Source: Sulfurimicrobium sp. (GTDB taxonomy: Bacteria; Pseudomonadota; Gammaproteobacteria; Burkholderiales; Sulfuricellaceae). From it: DNA of 38,735 nt. How positions within the stretch are numbered: the first letter of the stretch is position 1; each line of letters begins with the position of its first letter. Shown one piece after another: positions 1 through 10,300 of the stretch. Below the pieces are notes generated by a model. It worked only from the letters and a program-made list of their open reading frames with translations. It did no database searches and was not told the origin of the DNA. The DNA lies in NCBI GenBank assembly GCA_030690835.1, contig JAUYFW010000315.1:1-38735 (forward strand). Reading direction: 5' to 3'. The position numbers and the translations under genes are program-made.

Positions 1-43
1 ATTTCTTCATGCACTATGCGCTCACCCATTTGGTGAGTCCGCT

Positions 44-205
44 ACAGGCTGAATTGCACGGATTTTGCGGCGCATGGCGGCGTTGTAACTCCTTGGAATG
101 GAATGACCATTCCGCGTCGTTACGCCTTGCCCCGCACCCCAAGTGGGGTAAGCAGGCATTTCGCCGCCAGGCGAAAGCTCGCAAAATCCGCACACTTCAG
201 CCTGT
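44..205. repeat. Inverted-repeat element with internal hairpins
   Basis: Left arm acaggctgaattgcacggattttgcg (44-69) is complementary to cgcaaaatccgcacacttcagcctgt (180-205) apart from about 5 central nt. Internal hairpins: ggaatgg/ccattcc (95-113), acccc/ggggt (136-149), tttcgcc/ggcgaaa (159-176). A further hairpin ctcacc/ggtgag lies just outside the left arm. Confidence 0.7.
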
Positions 206-435
206 CCAACTGAGGTTTCAAGGATAATGTTTCAGCCTACGCTTAAGGGTGTTGCTCCTCAATGACTTAAACCATGTAATTCCATATGGGTTGATTACTT
301 CAACCAGAACTTCGCGACTTGCTGCGGGGTCATTACGTGCGGTTTTCTCGATTTTGCGAAACTGCTTCGTGATTTTGTTGTCTTTATTGTTTAGAGGCCT
401 ACCATCCGAATGGACATTAAAAGGAGGATAAGGTC

Positions 436-567
436 ATGGCAAAGAAACTCAAGGCAAGAACTGGAAAGGATAGGCGTACATTAAAATTGGGCCGGTTTGC
501 TGACTGGATGGAGCGTCGCAGCTCCGTCCAGCGCCGCAAGCCCCAATCTCACAATAACTTCTTCTGA
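436..567 (+). CDS. Small basic hypothetical protein, 43 aa (MAKKLKARTGKDRRTLKLGRFADWMERRSSVQRRKPQSHNNFF)
   Basis: ATG..TGA ORF with a strong Shine-Dalgarno (aaaggaggataaggtcATG). Below the length cutoff of the ORF track. Confidence 0.5.
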   Translation: MAKKLKARTGKDRRTLKLGRFADWMERRSSVQRRKPQSHNNFF

Positions 568-579
568 ATCGGATGTAAG

Positions 580-918
580 GTGCGTTACGTGCCCAGTTTT
601 CCCCCGCCTGTTTCTCCGCTAGATACGGAAGGCGTGAAGCCAGTTAGTCAGGCCCGGCCTGTTCGGCCCGTCACCAAGTCAGCTATCCCGCCGATAGTGT
701 TTGCACATTATCGGCGTGCGGTGGAAGCGGGGGTGGAGGAACGAGATGCGCGGGCGCCGGTGGAGCTCCGCTCCGAGCTGGACCGGCGTAGCGTCTGCAG
801 GCGTATCGGCAAGGAGCGCGATAAATTGCTGCTGCTGGATTCCCGCGCGGAGTTGGAGCGTAGGCGAAACAACCGTCGGCAGGCGGATTTTCGGACAAGC
901 ATAGACGAAGAGATTTAA
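580..918 (+). CDS. Hypothetical protein, 112 aa, Arg/Glu-rich C-terminal half
   Basis: GTG-start ORF in the gap before recO, co-directional with its neighbours; no family recognised. Confidence 0.45.
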   Translation: MRYVPSFPPPVSPLDTEGVKPVSQARPVRPVTKSAIPPIVFAHYRRAVEAGVEERDARAPVELRSELDRRSVCRRIGKERDKLLLLDSRAELERRRNNRRQADFRTSIDEEI

Positions 919-965
919 CTCCGAGCTGTCGAACGGAGCCGTCTGCATCGCTCTATGGTCAGGTT

Positions 966-1763
966 GTGCTGCATGAGGTTGATCGCGCGGTTGAGACGCG
1001 ACATAATTGCATGCCATTCTGGCATAAGCTCTGGTTAAACGTGGTCGCCCAAAAACTCCGGCTGGAAAACCAGCCTGCCTTCGTGCTGCATTCCTATCCC
1101 TACCGCGAGACCAGCCTGATCGTCGAGGTGTTCAGCCAGAACTTCGGCCGTCTGCCGCTGGTGGCGCGCGGGGCACGCCGGCCCAAGTCGGCGGTGCGCG
1201 GCTTGCTGATGGCTTTCCAGCCGCTGCAGTTGAACTGGTTCGGCAAAACCGAGCTGCGCACCCTCCACAGCGCGGAGTGGCAGGGTGGGCAGCCGCAACT
1301 GCAGGGTATGGCACTGATGTGCGGTTTCTATCTTAACGAGTTGCTGCTCAAGCTGTTGCAGCGCGACGATCCCCACGAACAGTTGTTTCTTTATTATCAG
1401 GAAACGCTGCAACTGCTGAGCGCCAGCAGCGACGTTGCGGCTATTCTGCGGCGTTTCGAGAAGCGCCTGCTGCAGGAGCTGGGCTATGCACTGACACTCG
1501 ATCGCGAGGCGGAAACGAATGCGCCGGTAATGGCGGGAGAAGACTACTGTTACGTGATCGAGCGCGGCCCGGTGCGGCAATCCGCAGGGCAAAACGGTGT
1601 AGAATTGCGCGGCAAAACCCTGCTCGATCTGGCGGCCGACGATTACAGCGACCCGGTTACGCTGCAGCAGGGAAAGATGCTGATGCGCACGTTGCTCAAC
1701 CACTATCTGGGCGACCAGCCGCTCCATACGCGGCAATTATTGAAGGATTTACAGCAAATATGA
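966..1763 (+). CDS. recO: DNA repair protein RecO (true start possibly GTG at 1041)
   Basis: Protein contains [38 protein letters not shown], typical RecO N-terminus; next to pdxJ. Confidence 0.92.
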   Translation: MLHEVDRAVETRHNCMPFWHKLWLNVVAQKLRLENQPAFVLHSYPYRETSLIVEVFSQNFGRLPLVARGARRPKSAVRGLLMAFQPLQLNWFGKTELRTLHSAEWQGGQPQLQGMALMCGFYLNELLLKLLQRDDPHEQLFLYYQETLQLLSASSDVAAILRRFEKRLLQELGYALTLDREAETNAPVMAGEDYCYVIERGPVRQSAGQNGVELRGKTLLDLAADDYSDPVTLQQGKMLMRTLLNHYLGDQPLHTRQLLKDLQQI

Positions 1764-2485
1764 TTCAGTTGGGCGTCAACATCGACCACGTCGCCACTTT
1801 GCGCCAGGCGCGCGGCACGCTTTATCCCAGCCCGGTGCAGGCGGCGCTGATGGCGGAATCCGCCGGGGCGGACGTGATCACCCTGCATTTGCGCGAGGAT
1901 CGCCGCCACATTCAGGATGCGGACGTGGAAATCCTGCGCCAGTCGTTGCAGACGCGCATGAATCTGGAAATGGCGGTGACCGACGAGATGGTGCAAATCG
2001 CGCTGCGCGTTCTTCCCCAGGATGTGTGCCTGGTGCCGGAAAAGCGCGCGGAGCTGACTACCGAGGGCGGGCTGGATGTGGCAGCCCATTTCGCCAAGGT
2101 CAGCGAGGCCTGTGCTGTGCTTGGCGCGGCAGGGATTCGCGTGTCGCTGTTCATCGATGCCGATCGCAGGCAACTGGACGCGGCGCAGGCCGTTGGTGCA
2201 CCGGTGGTGGAAATCCACACCGGACATTACGCCGATGCAAGCAGCGGTGCCGAGCAGCACAAGGAATTCGAGCGCATTGCCGATGCCGTGGCCTACGGGC
2301 AGTCCATCGGCTTGCAGGTCAATGCCGGACACGGCTTGCACTACCATAACGTGCAGCCCATCGCCGCGCTGCCGGGCATGGCCGAACTCAACATCGGCCA
2401 CGCCATCGTTGCCCATGCGCTGTTCGTGGGCTGGGAGAACGCGGTGCGGGAAATGAAATCCCTGATGCTGGCGGCCCGGGCCTAA
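1760..2485 (+). CDS. pdxJ: Pyridoxine 5'-phosphate synthase
   Basis: [29 protein letters not shown]...; overlaps the recO stop by 4 bp. Confidence 0.96.
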   Translation: MIQLGVNIDHVATLRQARGTLYPSPVQAALMAESAGADVITLHLREDRRHIQDADVEILRQSLQTRMNLEMAVTDEMVQIALRVLPQDVCLVPEKRAELTTEGGLDVAAHFAKVSEACAVLGAAGIRVSLFIDADRRQLDAAQAVGAPVVEIHTGHYADASSGAEQHKEFERIADAVAYGQSIGLQVNAGHGLHYHNVQPIAALPGMAELNIGHAIVAHALFVGWENAVREMKSLMLAARA

Positions 2486-2863
2486 GTGATCTACGGCATC
2501 GGCACCGACATTGTATCCACCAGCCGCATCGCGGCGGTCTGGGAGCGGCATGGCGAGGCTTTTGCACGGCGTATCCTGGCGCCACAGGAGTGGGAAGGTT
2601 TCGTCGCCAACACTCAGCCAGCGCGCTTTCTCGCCAAGCGTTTCGCCGCCAAGGAGGCTTTCGCCAAAGCCCTCGGCACGGGAATCCGCGCTCCGGCAAC
2701 CTGGCACAATATCCGCGTGGCTCATGATGAACTGGGCAAACCTTTATTGGCTTTCGATCCTGAACTGGCGGAGCTGCTCGGTCGCCATGCCATCCGCCGC
2801 CACCATCTTTCCATCAGCGATGAGAAGGATATGGCGGCGGCTTTCGTGATTTTGGAAAAGTAA
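2486..2863 (+). CDS. acpS: Holo-[acyl-carrier-protein] synthase
   Basis: IYGIGTDIVSTSRI...FLAKRFAAKEAFAKALGTGI motifs; GTG start immediately after pdxJ. Confidence 0.96.
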   Translation: MIYGIGTDIVSTSRIAAVWERHGEAFARRILAPQEWEGFVANTQPARFLAKRFAAKEAFAKALGTGIRAPATWHNIRVAHDELGKPLLAFDPELAELLGRHAIRRHHLSISDEKDMAAAFVILEK

Positions 2864-2887
2864 GGCCTGGAAAAGTAAGGAGAGAGC

Positions 2888-3964
2888 ATGTCTTTGGGTC
2901 CGGTGATGCTGGATGTGGTGGGAGAGGCGCTGAGCGATGATGATCGCAGGCGATTGAAGCATCCGCTGGTAGGCGGAGTGATCCTGTTCAGCCGCAACTA
3001 CGAATCGCCGGAACAGTTGCGCCTGCTCACCGCCGAAATCCACGCCCTGCGCACGCCGCCGTTACTGATTGCGGTGGATCATGAAGGGGGCAGAGTGCAG
3101 CGCTTCAAGGAGGGGTTCACCCGCCTGCCGCCGATGCGAGAGCTGGGAATGATCTGGGATGAACACCCCGGCCGCGCCAAGTCGCTCGCGCAGCAGACCG
3201 GCCAAGTGCTTGCCGCCGAACTGCGCGCTCACGGGGTGGATTTCAGCTTCACCCCGGTGCTGGATGTCGATTACGGCGCCAGCGGCGTGATCGGCAGCCG
3301 CGCTTTTCACCGCAAGCCGCAGGCGATTGCCGACTTGGCGCACACTCTGATGCTGGGCTTGAAGCAGGGGGGCATGGCGGCGGTGGGGAAGCATTTTCCC
3401 GGCCATGGCTTCGTGCGCGCCGATTCCCACCTTGAAGTGCCGGTGGACGAGCGCTCCTTTGCCGATATCGAGGCGGAAGACCTGGTGCCGTTCCGCCAAA
3501 TGATCGATTTCGGCATGGCCGCCATCATGCCCGCCCATGTGATTTATCCCCGGGTAGACCCGAATCCGGCGGGATTTTCCAGCATCTGGCTGAAGGATAT
3601 CCTGCGCAAGCGGATGGGCTTCGAGGGCGTGATTTTCAGCGACGATCTCTCCATGGCCGGGGCGCATGTGGCCGGCGGGCCGGTGCAACGGGCGGAGGCG
3701 GCGCTGAAGGCGGGCTGCGACATGGTGCTGCTGTGCAACAAGCCGGATGACGCGGACGAACTGCTGGCCGGCCTGCGCTACGATATGCCGGCGGTGGGCG
3801 TGTTGCGCCTGTTGCGCATGCACGGCAAGCCCCATCCGCTTTCCCTGGCGAAATTGCACGAAGACGCCCATTTCCTCAAAGCGATCCATGCCGTGGGCAG
3901 CATCGGCATCCACGAGGGCAATCTGCCGCTGGATGACCCTGGCAATAGTTGCGGGCATGGATAA
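2888..3964 (+). CDS. nagZ: Beta-N-acetylhexosaminidase (GH3)
   Basis: MLDVVGEAL..., [17 protein letters not shown] motifs of NagZ. Confidence 0.95.
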   Translation: MSLGPVMLDVVGEALSDDDRRRLKHPLVGGVILFSRNYESPEQLRLLTAEIHALRTPPLLIAVDHEGGRVQRFKEGFTRLPPMRELGMIWDEHPGRAKSLAQQTGQVLAAELRAHGVDFSFTPVLDVDYGASGVIGSRAFHRKPQAIADLAHTLMLGLKQGGMAAVGKHFPGHGFVRADSHLEVPVDERSFADIEAEDLVPFRQMIDFGMAAIMPAHVIYPRVDPNPAGFSSIWLKDILRKRMGFEGVIFSDDLSMAGAHVAGGPVQRAEAALKAGCDMVLLCNKPDDADELLAGLRYDMPAVGVLRLLRMHGKPHPLSLAKLHEDAHFLKAIHAVGSIGIHEGNLPLDDPGNSCGHG

Positions 3965-4046
3965 AACCTCTAACCCCCCTCGGTCCCCCCTTGTCAGGGG
4001 GGAAGGCCAATGCTCCTCCCCTGACAAGGGGATGCCGGGAGGGGTT
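3965..4046. repeat. GC-rich imperfect palindromic repeat, copy 1
   Basis: aacctctaacccccctcggtccccccttgtcaggggggaaggccaatgctcctcccctgacaaggggatgccgggaggggtt; nearly identical to copy 2 at 4398-4477. Confidence 0.85.
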
Positions 4047-4496
4047 GAGCACTTTCTGCCTTACAACAAGAACCTCACCGTACTAGCCCGAGAAAACCGG
4101 AAAAATCCCACCCAAGCCGAAATCCGTATGTGGCATGAAGTACTGCGCATGCGCCAGCTTGCTTGTTATAAATTTCTCCGCCAGAAACCCATCACGAATT
4201 TTATTGTTGATTTTTACTGTTCCGAATTAAAGCTCGTGATCGAGATTGATGGCGACGATCATGCCGAGAAGGCCGGGTACGATCGTAAACGTAGCGATGT
4301 TTTGAATGGATATGGCTTGACCGTCGTTCGCTATGCCAATAACGAGGTTTTGGAAAACATCGAGGGTGTTTATGAGGATTTGGTGCTTCAGATTCAAAAC
4401 CTAACCCCCCTCAGTCCCCCCTTGTCAGAGGGGAAGACCAATGCTCCTCCCCTGACAAGGGGAGGCCGGGAGGGGTTTGCCGAGATTGATAAATGA
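4032..4496 (+). CDS. DUF559 endonuclease-domain protein (Vsr/PD-(D/E)XK-like)
   Basis: RKNPTQAEIRMWHEVLRMRQLACYKFLRQKPITNFIVDFYCSELKLVIEIDGDDH is typical of DUF559. In-frame ATG at 4032; the longer ORF from 3747 only reads antiphase through nagZ. Confidence 0.85.
   Translation: MPGGVEHFLPYNKNLTVLARENRKNPTQAEIRMWHEVLRMRQLACYKFLRQKPITNFIVDFYCSELKLVIEIDGDDHAEKAGYDRKRSDVLNGYGLTVVRYANNEVLENIEGVYEDLVLQIQNLTPLSPPLSEGKTNAPPLTRGGREGFAEIDK
4398..4477. repeat. GC-rich imperfect palindromic repeat, copy 2 (inside the 3' end of the DUF559 gene)
   Basis: aacctaacccccctcagtccccccttgtcagaggggaagaccaatgctcctcccctgacaaggggaggccgggaggggtt. Confidence 0.85.
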
Positions 4497-5119
4497 GCCT
4501 CGCTTCCTGTCGCCAGTGCCCACGTCTGGCCAGCTTTCTTGACGAAGTCAAAGTCGCGCATCCCGGCTATTACGCTCGCCCGGTCGTGCCCTTTGGCGAC
4601 GATAATCCGCGCATGCTGATCGTCGGACTGGCGCCCGGCATGCATGGCGCCAATCGCACCGGCCGCCCCTTTACCGGCGACCATGCCGGGATTCTGCTGT
4701 ACCAGACCCTGCACCGTTTCGGTTTTGCCTCCGGGCCGGAATCTGTCAGCGCCGATGATGGTCTGCGCCTGCTGGACTGCCGTATTACCAATGCAGTGAA
4801 ATGCCTGCCGCCACAGAACAAGCCGGAAACCGCCGAAATCCGCCAGTGCAATAATTACCTGCGCAGCGAACTGGCGGCCTTGCCGGAAGGCACCGCCGTG
4901 CTGGCGCTGGGCAATGTCGCACATCAGGCGGTGTTGCTGGCGCAGGGCTTGAAGATCAAGGCTTACCCGTTTGGGCATGGCACGCACTATCGTCTGCCCA
5001 GCGGGCTGAGTTTTTATTCCAGCTACCATTGCAGCCGCTACAATACGCAGACCCGGCGGCTCACCGCAGAGATGTTCGAGGCGGTTTTCGCCGACATTCG
5101 CCATTACCTTGACGAGTAA
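4493..5119 (+). CDS. Uracil-DNA glycosylase, family 5-like (UdgB)
   Basis: Motif [19 protein letters not shown] and [13 protein letters not shown]-terminal Cys pair typical of Fe-S UDGs. Confidence 0.85.
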   Translation: MSLASCRQCPRLASFLDEVKVAHPGYYARPVVPFGDDNPRMLIVGLAPGMHGANRTGRPFTGDHAGILLYQTLHRFGFASGPESVSADDGLRLLDCRITNAVKCLPPQNKPETAEIRQCNNYLRSELAALPEGTAVLALGNVAHQAVLLAQGLKIKAYPFGHGTHYRLPSGLSFYSSYHCSRYNTQTRRLTAEMFEAVFADIRHYLDE

Positions 5120-6918
5120 TGTTCGACAGTAAGCCATTTCTCGCCGGTTTGCCCCATCTCCCCGGGGTGTACCGCATGTTCAACGCGGCGGGGGAGGTGA
5201 TCTATGTCGGCAAGGCGCGCGATCTGAAAAAGCGCGTGACGTCCTATTTCCAGAAAACCGACCACATTCCGCGCACGCGCCTGATGGTGTCGCAGATTGC
5301 CAGCATCGAGACCACGGTGACGCGCAGCGAGGCCGAAGCGCTGCTGCTGGAAAATAATCTCATCAAGTCGCTTGCGCCGCGCTTCAATATCCTGTTTCGC
5401 GACGACAAGTCCTATCCCTTCATCGTTCTCACCGGGCACCGCTTCCCCCGGCTTGGCTACTACCGTGGCGTGCAGCACAAGGGCAGCCAGTATTTCGGCC
5501 CCTTTCCCAATGCCGGCGCGGTCAAGGAGAGCATACAACTGCTGCAGAAGGTGTTCCGCCTGCGTACTTGCGAGGACAGCGTGTTCGGCAACCGCTCACG
5601 CCCCTGTCTGTTGCACCAGATCCAGCGCTGCACCGCACCCTGCGTGGGTTTGATCGATGCGGAAAGCTACCGCGCCGATGTGCATAATGCCGCGTTGTTC
5701 ATGCAGGGCAAGGATCAACAGGTGATGGAGGCCATCTCCGAAAAAATGCAGGCAGCGGCGGAGCAGTTCCGTTATGAGGAAGCCGCGTTGTACCGCGACC
5801 AGATCGGGGCCTTGCGCCGCGTGCAGGAAAAGCAGTACGTCAGCAGCGGCAGCGGGGCGGATGCGGATATCGTCGCCTGTTATGAACAGCAGGGCATGGT
5901 GTGCGTCAACCTGGTGATGGTGCGGGGCGGACGGCATTTGGGTGACAAGAGTTTTTTCCCCGCCAATGCCGGCCAGTATGATACCGCAGCGGCGCTGGAA
6001 GCGTTCCTGGAACAGCACTACCTCAACCAGCCGGTGCCGCGCCAGATTTTTGTCAGCGAGGCGCTTGACGGCGAAGCGCTGGAGACGTTGCTGAGCGAGC
6101 AGGCGCGGCACAAGGTTCAGATCAGCTGGCGCATCACCGGCGAGCGCCGGGTGTGGGTCGAAATGGCACTCACCAACGCACGCCTGGCCGTGGCGCAGCG
6201 CCTCAGCCAGCAAGCCAATCAGGAGGCGCGTCTGGCAGCCTTGCAGCAGGCATTTGACTTGTCCGACAGCCTGCAGCGCATCGAGTGTTTCGATATCAGC
6301 CATACCATGGGCGAGGCAACCGTGGCCTCGTGCGTGGTGTTCGACCAGGGCGACATGCGCAACAGTGAATATCGCCGCTACAACATCAGCGGCATTACGC
6401 CGGGCGACGATTTCGCCGCCATGCGCGACGCGCTGCAACGGCGCTACAGCAAGATCGCGGCGGGCGAGGGCAAGATGCCGGACCTGATCCTGATCGACGG
6501 CGGCAAGGGGCAGCTCGGCATTGCGCTGGAGGTGCTGGCCGACCTCGGCTTGAACGAGGTGGCGGTGGTGGGCGTGGCCAAGGGTGAAGCGCGCAAACCT
6601 GGCCTGGAGCAGCTTATTTTCCCTGAGCGCGACAAACCGTTACAATTGCCCAAGGATAGCCCGGCCCTGCACCTGATTCAGCAAATCCGCGACGAAGCCC
6701 ACCGATTTGCCATCAGTGGCCACCGGGCCAAGCGTGGCAAGGTGCGAACCCATTCCTCCCTGGAGGATATTGGTGGTATCGGTGCCAAGCGCAGGCAACG
6801 CCTGCTGACCCGCTTCGGCGGTTTGAAAGGGGTCATTGCGGCCAATGTTGACGAGTTGACGCAAGTGGAAGGGATCAGCCGGGCGCTGGCGGAAAAGATT
6901 TACCAGGAACTGCATTAG
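5119..6918 (+). CDS. uvrC: Excinuclease ABC subunit C
   Basis: [31 protein letters not shown] (GIY-YIG) and C-terminal HhH region. Confidence 0.97.
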   Translation: MFDSKPFLAGLPHLPGVYRMFNAAGEVIYVGKARDLKKRVTSYFQKTDHIPRTRLMVSQIASIETTVTRSEAEALLLENNLIKSLAPRFNILFRDDKSYPFIVLTGHRFPRLGYYRGVQHKGSQYFGPFPNAGAVKESIQLLQKVFRLRTCEDSVFGNRSRPCLLHQIQRCTAPCVGLIDAESYRADVHNAALFMQGKDQQVMEAISEKMQAAAEQFRYEEAALYRDQIGALRRVQEKQYVSSGSGADADIVACYEQQGMVCVNLVMVRGGRHLGDKSFFPANAGQYDTAAALEAFLEQHYLNQPVPRQIFVSEALDGEALETLLSEQARHKVQISWRITGERRVWVEMALTNARLAVAQRLSQQANQEARLAALQQAFDLSDSLQRIECFDISHTMGEATVASCVVFDQGDMRNSEYRRYNISGITPGDDFAAMRDALQRRYSKIAAGEGKMPDLILIDGGKGQLGIALEVLADLGLNEVAVVGVAKGEARKPGLEQLIFPERDKPLQLPKDSPALHLIQQIRDEAHRFAISGHRAKRGKVRTHSSLEDIGGIGAKRRQRLLTRFGGLKGVIAANVDELTQVEGISRALAEKIYQELH

Positions 6919-6924
6919 GCCGAC

Positions 6925-7497
6925 ATGCCACTAAATATACCAAATCTTCTTACCTGGCTCAGGATTCTCCTGATACCGGTGTTCGTTTCCATGTTTTATC
7001 TGCCGCAGGATTGGTTTTCCGCGCATGAAGTCAATTACATTGCCACGCTGATTTTTGTTGCTGCCGCGCTGACTGACTGGCTGGATGGCTACCTGGCGCG
7101 GGCTTTGAACCAGACTTCCGCGTTCGGCGCTTTTCTCGACCCCGTTGCCGACAAGCTCATGGTGGCTGCCGCACTCGTATTGCTGGTCAAGCTGCAGCGC
7201 GTGGATGCAGGCATCGCCCTCATCATCATCGGCCGCGAAATCGCGATTTCCGCCCTGCGCGAGTGGATGGCCGGGCTCGGCAAGAGCAAGAACGTGGCGG
7301 TATCCTTCGTCGGCAAGCTCAAAACCACTGCACAGATGGCCGCGATCCCCCTTTTGCTCTATCACGACAAGATTGGCGGCCAGATTGATTCCCAGGCTGC
7401 CGGCACCATTTTGATTTACGTCGCGGCGGTTTTGACTTTGTGGTCAATGGGTTATTACCTGAAGAAGGCCTGGCCTCAGATTGCGGAGCAAAATTGA
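6925..7497 (+). CDS. pgsA: CDP-diacylglycerol--glycerol-3-phosphate 3-phosphatidyltransferase
   Basis: NIPNLLTWLRILLIPVF; CDP-alcohol phosphotransferase motif DWLDGYLAR...GAFLDPVADK. Confidence 0.95.
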   Translation: MPLNIPNLLTWLRILLIPVFVSMFYLPQDWFSAHEVNYIATLIFVAAALTDWLDGYLARALNQTSAFGAFLDPVADKLMVAAALVLLVKLQRVDAGIALIIIGREIAISALREWMAGLGKSKNVAVSFVGKLKTTAQMAAIPLLLYHDKIGGQIDSQAAGTILIYVAAVLTLWSMGYYLKKAWPQIAEQN

Positions 7498-7510
7498 ATG
7501 GCCAGGATGC

Positions 7511-7538
7511 TTGACATCAGGCGCTAGATCATTAAAAT
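7511..7538 (+). promoter_or_regulatory. Sigma70-type promoter for the tRNA-Gly gene
   Basis: ttgaca (7511-7516), 16-bp spacer, taaaat (7533-7538), ending 15 bp before the tRNA. Confidence 0.7.
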
Positions 7539-7553
7539 GGCGGCTTCTCAAAT

Positions 7554-7629
<76 letters not shown>

Positions 7630-7635
7630 GCATTC

Positions 7636-7663
7636 AAGGGAAAGCGCAAAGCTTTCCCTTTTT
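7636..7663 (+). terminator. Rho-independent terminator after tRNA-Gly
   Basis: aagggaaagc-gcaaa-gctttccctt followed by ttt. Confidence 0.7.
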
Positions 7664-7690
7664 AGTTCCAGCAGTTTGCCAGGTTACACT

Positions 7691-7764
7691 GGCGGGGTAG
7701 CAAAGAGGTTATGCAGCGGCCTGCAAAGCCGTTTAGAGCGGTTCGATTCCGCTCCCCGCCTCCA
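7691..7764 (+). tRNA. tRNA-Cys(GCA)
   Basis: ggcgggg/ccccgcc acceptor stem, anticodon loop ctgcaaa, encoded CCA. Confidence 0.95.
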
Positions 7765-7772
7765 AATTCCCA

Positions 7773-7859
7773 GCCCGGGTGGCGAAATTGGTAGACGCAA
7801 CGGACTTAAAATCCGTCCTCCGCAAGGAAGTACCGGTTCGATTCCGGTCTCGGGCACCA
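7773..7859 (+). tRNA. tRNA-Leu(TAA)
   Basis: gcccggg/ctcgggc acceptor stem, anticodon loop cttaaaa, long variable arm, encoded CCA. Confidence 0.95.
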
Positions 7860-8065
7860 CTCGCAGGCCAATTACCTGTGTCAGTTATTTCCCTCCCTCT
7901 GTTTTTACAATTTCGAAGTAACATGAAATGTATTTGTATTGCGTCCGCACCGTGCGGATTGTAGGTCAACTTCGTTAAGTTAAAAAATTTAATCATGGCT
8001 TCATGAAGAGCGCCACTGCTGATTTTCTCCAGTACAATCGCTGCTTTTGAATTAGGTGTTTCTTG

Positions 8066-8683
8066 ATGCTGGAAGGGAAAGACCTCGCCTGTGTGCGGGG
8101 CGAGCGCACATTGTTCAGTCATCTGAACTTTACCTTGCACGAGGGCGAGTTGCTGCTGGTGCAGGGAGCCAATGGAAGCGGCAAAACCAGCTTGCTGCGC
8201 ATGGTGTGTGGCCTCCTGGCGCCCGAGTTCGGTGAAATTCTGTGGCGCGGCGAAGAGATTGGCGCGGCGCGCGAGACCTACCATGCCGAGATGGCCTATT
8301 TTGGCCATGCGCCGGCGGTCAAGGAGGATCTGAGCGCCGCCGAGAATCTCGATTTTTCCTGTCGTCTGGCGGGAGTTCCGGTGGATGGCGATGAGGTGAA
8401 AGGTGCGCTGGGGCACCTCGGTTTGGGGCATTGTTTGAACCTGCCGACGAAATCTCTGTCTCAAGGGCAGCGTCGGCGTGTTGCGCTTGCCCGTCTGATG
8501 CTGGTCAAGGCCAGATTGTGGATACTTGATGAGCCGTTGACGGCGCTCGACCAGGCCGCCCTGCAACTGGTGCAGACTTTGATCGGCGAGCATTTGCGCC
8601 AGGGTGGCATGGCTTTGATGACCACGCATCAGCCGGTCATGATCACGGGCATAGTGCCCAAAACCTTGCAATTGACGCCATGA
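8066..8683 (+). CDS. ccmA: Heme exporter ATP-binding protein CcmA
   Basis: ABC ATPase: Walker A GANGSGKTSLLR, signature LSQGQRRRVALARL; first gene of the ccm operon. Confidence 0.95.
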   Translation: MLEGKDLACVRGERTLFSHLNFTLHEGELLLVQGANGSGKTSLLRMVCGLLAPEFGEILWRGEEIGAARETYHAEMAYFGHAPAVKEDLSAAENLDFSCRLAGVPVDGDEVKGALGHLGLGHCLNLPTKSLSQGQRRRVALARLMLVKARLWILDEPLTALDQAALQLVQTLIGEHLRQGGMALMTTHQPVMITGIVPKTLQLTP

Positions 8684-9354
8684 ACATGCTGCAAATTGTC
8701 TTTGTACTGCTGCGGCGTGAGTTGATGCTGGCCATGAGGCGGCGCGGGGATGTGCTTACCGTGCTGTTTTTTTTCGTCATCGTCGCCAGCCTGTTTCCGC
8801 TCGGTGTCGGACCGGATACCAAACTGCTGCGCCTGATGGGCGGCGGCGTGGTATGGGTGGCGGCGCTGCTGGCGGCCATGCTTTCGCTTGGCCGGATGTT
8901 CGCCAGCGACTATGCAGACGGCACGCTGGAACAACTGGTTTTGACGCCGACACCCCCGGTGGTCTGGATAACCGGTAAGATACTGGCCCACTGGCTGGTG
9001 AGCGGGGTGCCGCTGATCCTCGTGGCGCCGGTGCTGGGCGTTCAGTTCGGCCTGTCGAGCGAGGCGCTGGGCGTGCTGGTGTTTTCGCTGCTGCTCGGGA
9101 CGCCGGTGCTGTCGCTGATCGGTGCCATTGGTGCGGCGTTGACCCTGGGTTTGCGTGGCGGCGGGGTGCTGGTGTCGCTGTTGGTGTTGCCGCTCTACAT
9201 CCCGGTGCTGATTTTTGGTGCCGGCGCGGTGGATGGTGCGATGTCGGGCCTGGGCTCGGAAGCCCACCTGTCGTTGCTGGGCGGTATTTTGATTTTGGCT
9301 TTCATGCTGACGCCCTGGGCGGTGTCGGCGGCGTTGCGGATTTCGATTGAATGA
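8680..9354 (+). CDS. ccmB: Heme exporter protein CcmB
   Basis: Multi-TM protein with YADGTLEQLVLTPTPP; position in operon. Confidence 0.95.
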   Translation: MNMLQIVFVLLRRELMLAMRRRGDVLTVLFFFVIVASLFPLGVGPDTKLLRLMGGGVVWVAALLAAMLSLGRMFASDYADGTLEQLVLTPTPPVVWITGKILAHWLVSGVPLILVAPVLGVQFGLSSEALGVLVFSLLLGTPVLSLIGAIGAALTLGLRGGGVLVSLLVLPLYIPVLIFGAGAVDGAMSGLGSEAHLSLLGGILILAFMLTPWAVSAALRISIE

Positions 9355-10097
9355 TGAACAGCATTAACTGGTATAAATATTCCTCTCCGGCGACTTTCTA
9401 TGTCCTTGCCGGGAAGATGATCCCATGGTTTTACGCGGCGGCAGCCTTGCTCTGCGTGGCTGGACTGTATATCGGGTTTTTTCTCGCGCCCACCGATTTC
9501 CAGCAAAGCGAGGCCTATCGCATCATCTTCATCCACGTGCCGGCCTCCTGGATGTCGATGTTCATTTATGTGGTGATGGCCGTCTGGGCGGCGATCGGGC
9601 TGGCCTTCAACACGCGATTGTCGTTCATGATGGCGAGCGCTTTGGCGCCTACCGGGGCCATGCTGACTTTCGTGGCGTTGTGGACGGGGGCCTTGTGGGG
9701 CAAGCCGACCTGGGGCGCGTGGTGGGTGTGGGATGCGCGTCTGACTTCTGAACTGATCCTGTTCTTTCTCTATATCGGCTTCATGGCGCTGCAGGCGGCG
9801 ATCGACGATCCGCGCCGCGCCGACCGCGCCGGCGCCCTGATTGCACTGGTGGGCGTGGTTAACGTGCCGATCATCTATTTTTCCGTCAGATGGTGGAACA
9901 CCTTGCATCAGGGCGCTTCGGTGAGCGTGAGCAAGGCGCCGAGCATGGCCTCTATCATGCTGGCAGGCATGCTGGTGATGGCATTCGCCGTGTGGATGTA
10001 TGCCATTGCGGCGGCACTTTCGCGGGCGCGCAGTATTATTTTGGAGCGTGAACGAAATAGTCAGTGGGTGGCCCAATTGCTGGAGGCCAAGGTATGA
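9351..10097 (+). CDS. ccmC: Heme exporter protein CcmC
   Basis: HVPASWMSMFIY...TWGAWWVWDARLTSELILFFLYIG (WWD domain). Confidence 0.96.
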   Translation: MMNSINWYKYSSPATFYVLAGKMIPWFYAAAALLCVAGLYIGFFLAPTDFQQSEAYRIIFIHVPASWMSMFIYVVMAVWAAIGLAFNTRLSFMMASALAPTGAMLTFVALWTGALWGKPTWGAWWVWDARLTSELILFFLYIGFMALQAAIDDPRRADRAGALIALVGVVNVPIIYFSVRWWNTLHQGASVSVSKAPSMASIMLAGMLVMAFAVWMYAIAAALSRARSIILERERNSQWVAQLLEAKV

Positions 10098-10300
10098 ACT
10101 GGAATAGCTGGTCGGAATTCTTTCACATGGGCGGCTATGCCCTTTACGTGTGGGGTTCCTATGCGGTGACGGCCGCCTTGATCGCCGGCGAGATTCTGTT
10201 GTTGAGAGCGCGGCGGAATAATGCGCTGAAACTGGCACGGCGCACGGTGAAATATGGCAAGGTTGAAAAGGATGAAGGTAACAATGAAAGCACGACATAA
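10094..10300 (+). CDS. ccmD: Heme exporter protein CcmD
   Basis: [34 protein letters not shown]; in-frame ATG at 10094 overlapping the ccmC stop. Confidence 0.9.
   Translation: MNWNSWSEFFHMGGYALYVWGSYAVTAALIAGEILLLRARRNNALKLARRTVKYGKVEKDEGNNESTT

Noticed and set aside
204-210. gtccaac, which fits the RYYYAAC part of an integron attC site
   Set aside because: No matching GTTRRRY partner at the other end and no cassette organisation; chance match.
9-227. 72-aa ORF at the left edge
   Set aside because: Lies across the hairpin-rich inverted repeat; codon pattern and peptide give no support for coding.
3747-4031. N-terminal 95 codons of the 3747-4496 ORF
   Set aside because: Out-of-frame reading of nagZ; the DUF559 homology begins after the in-frame ATG at 4032.
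7773-7960. Possible integration site downstream of the tRNA-Leu gene
   Set aside because: No integrase and no duplicated tRNA 3' end nearby; the ccm operon follows directly.
7948-7962. tccgca-ccg-tgcgga palindrome upstream of ccmA
   Set aside because: Short arms and no clear placement relative to a promoter; not enough to call a regulatory site.
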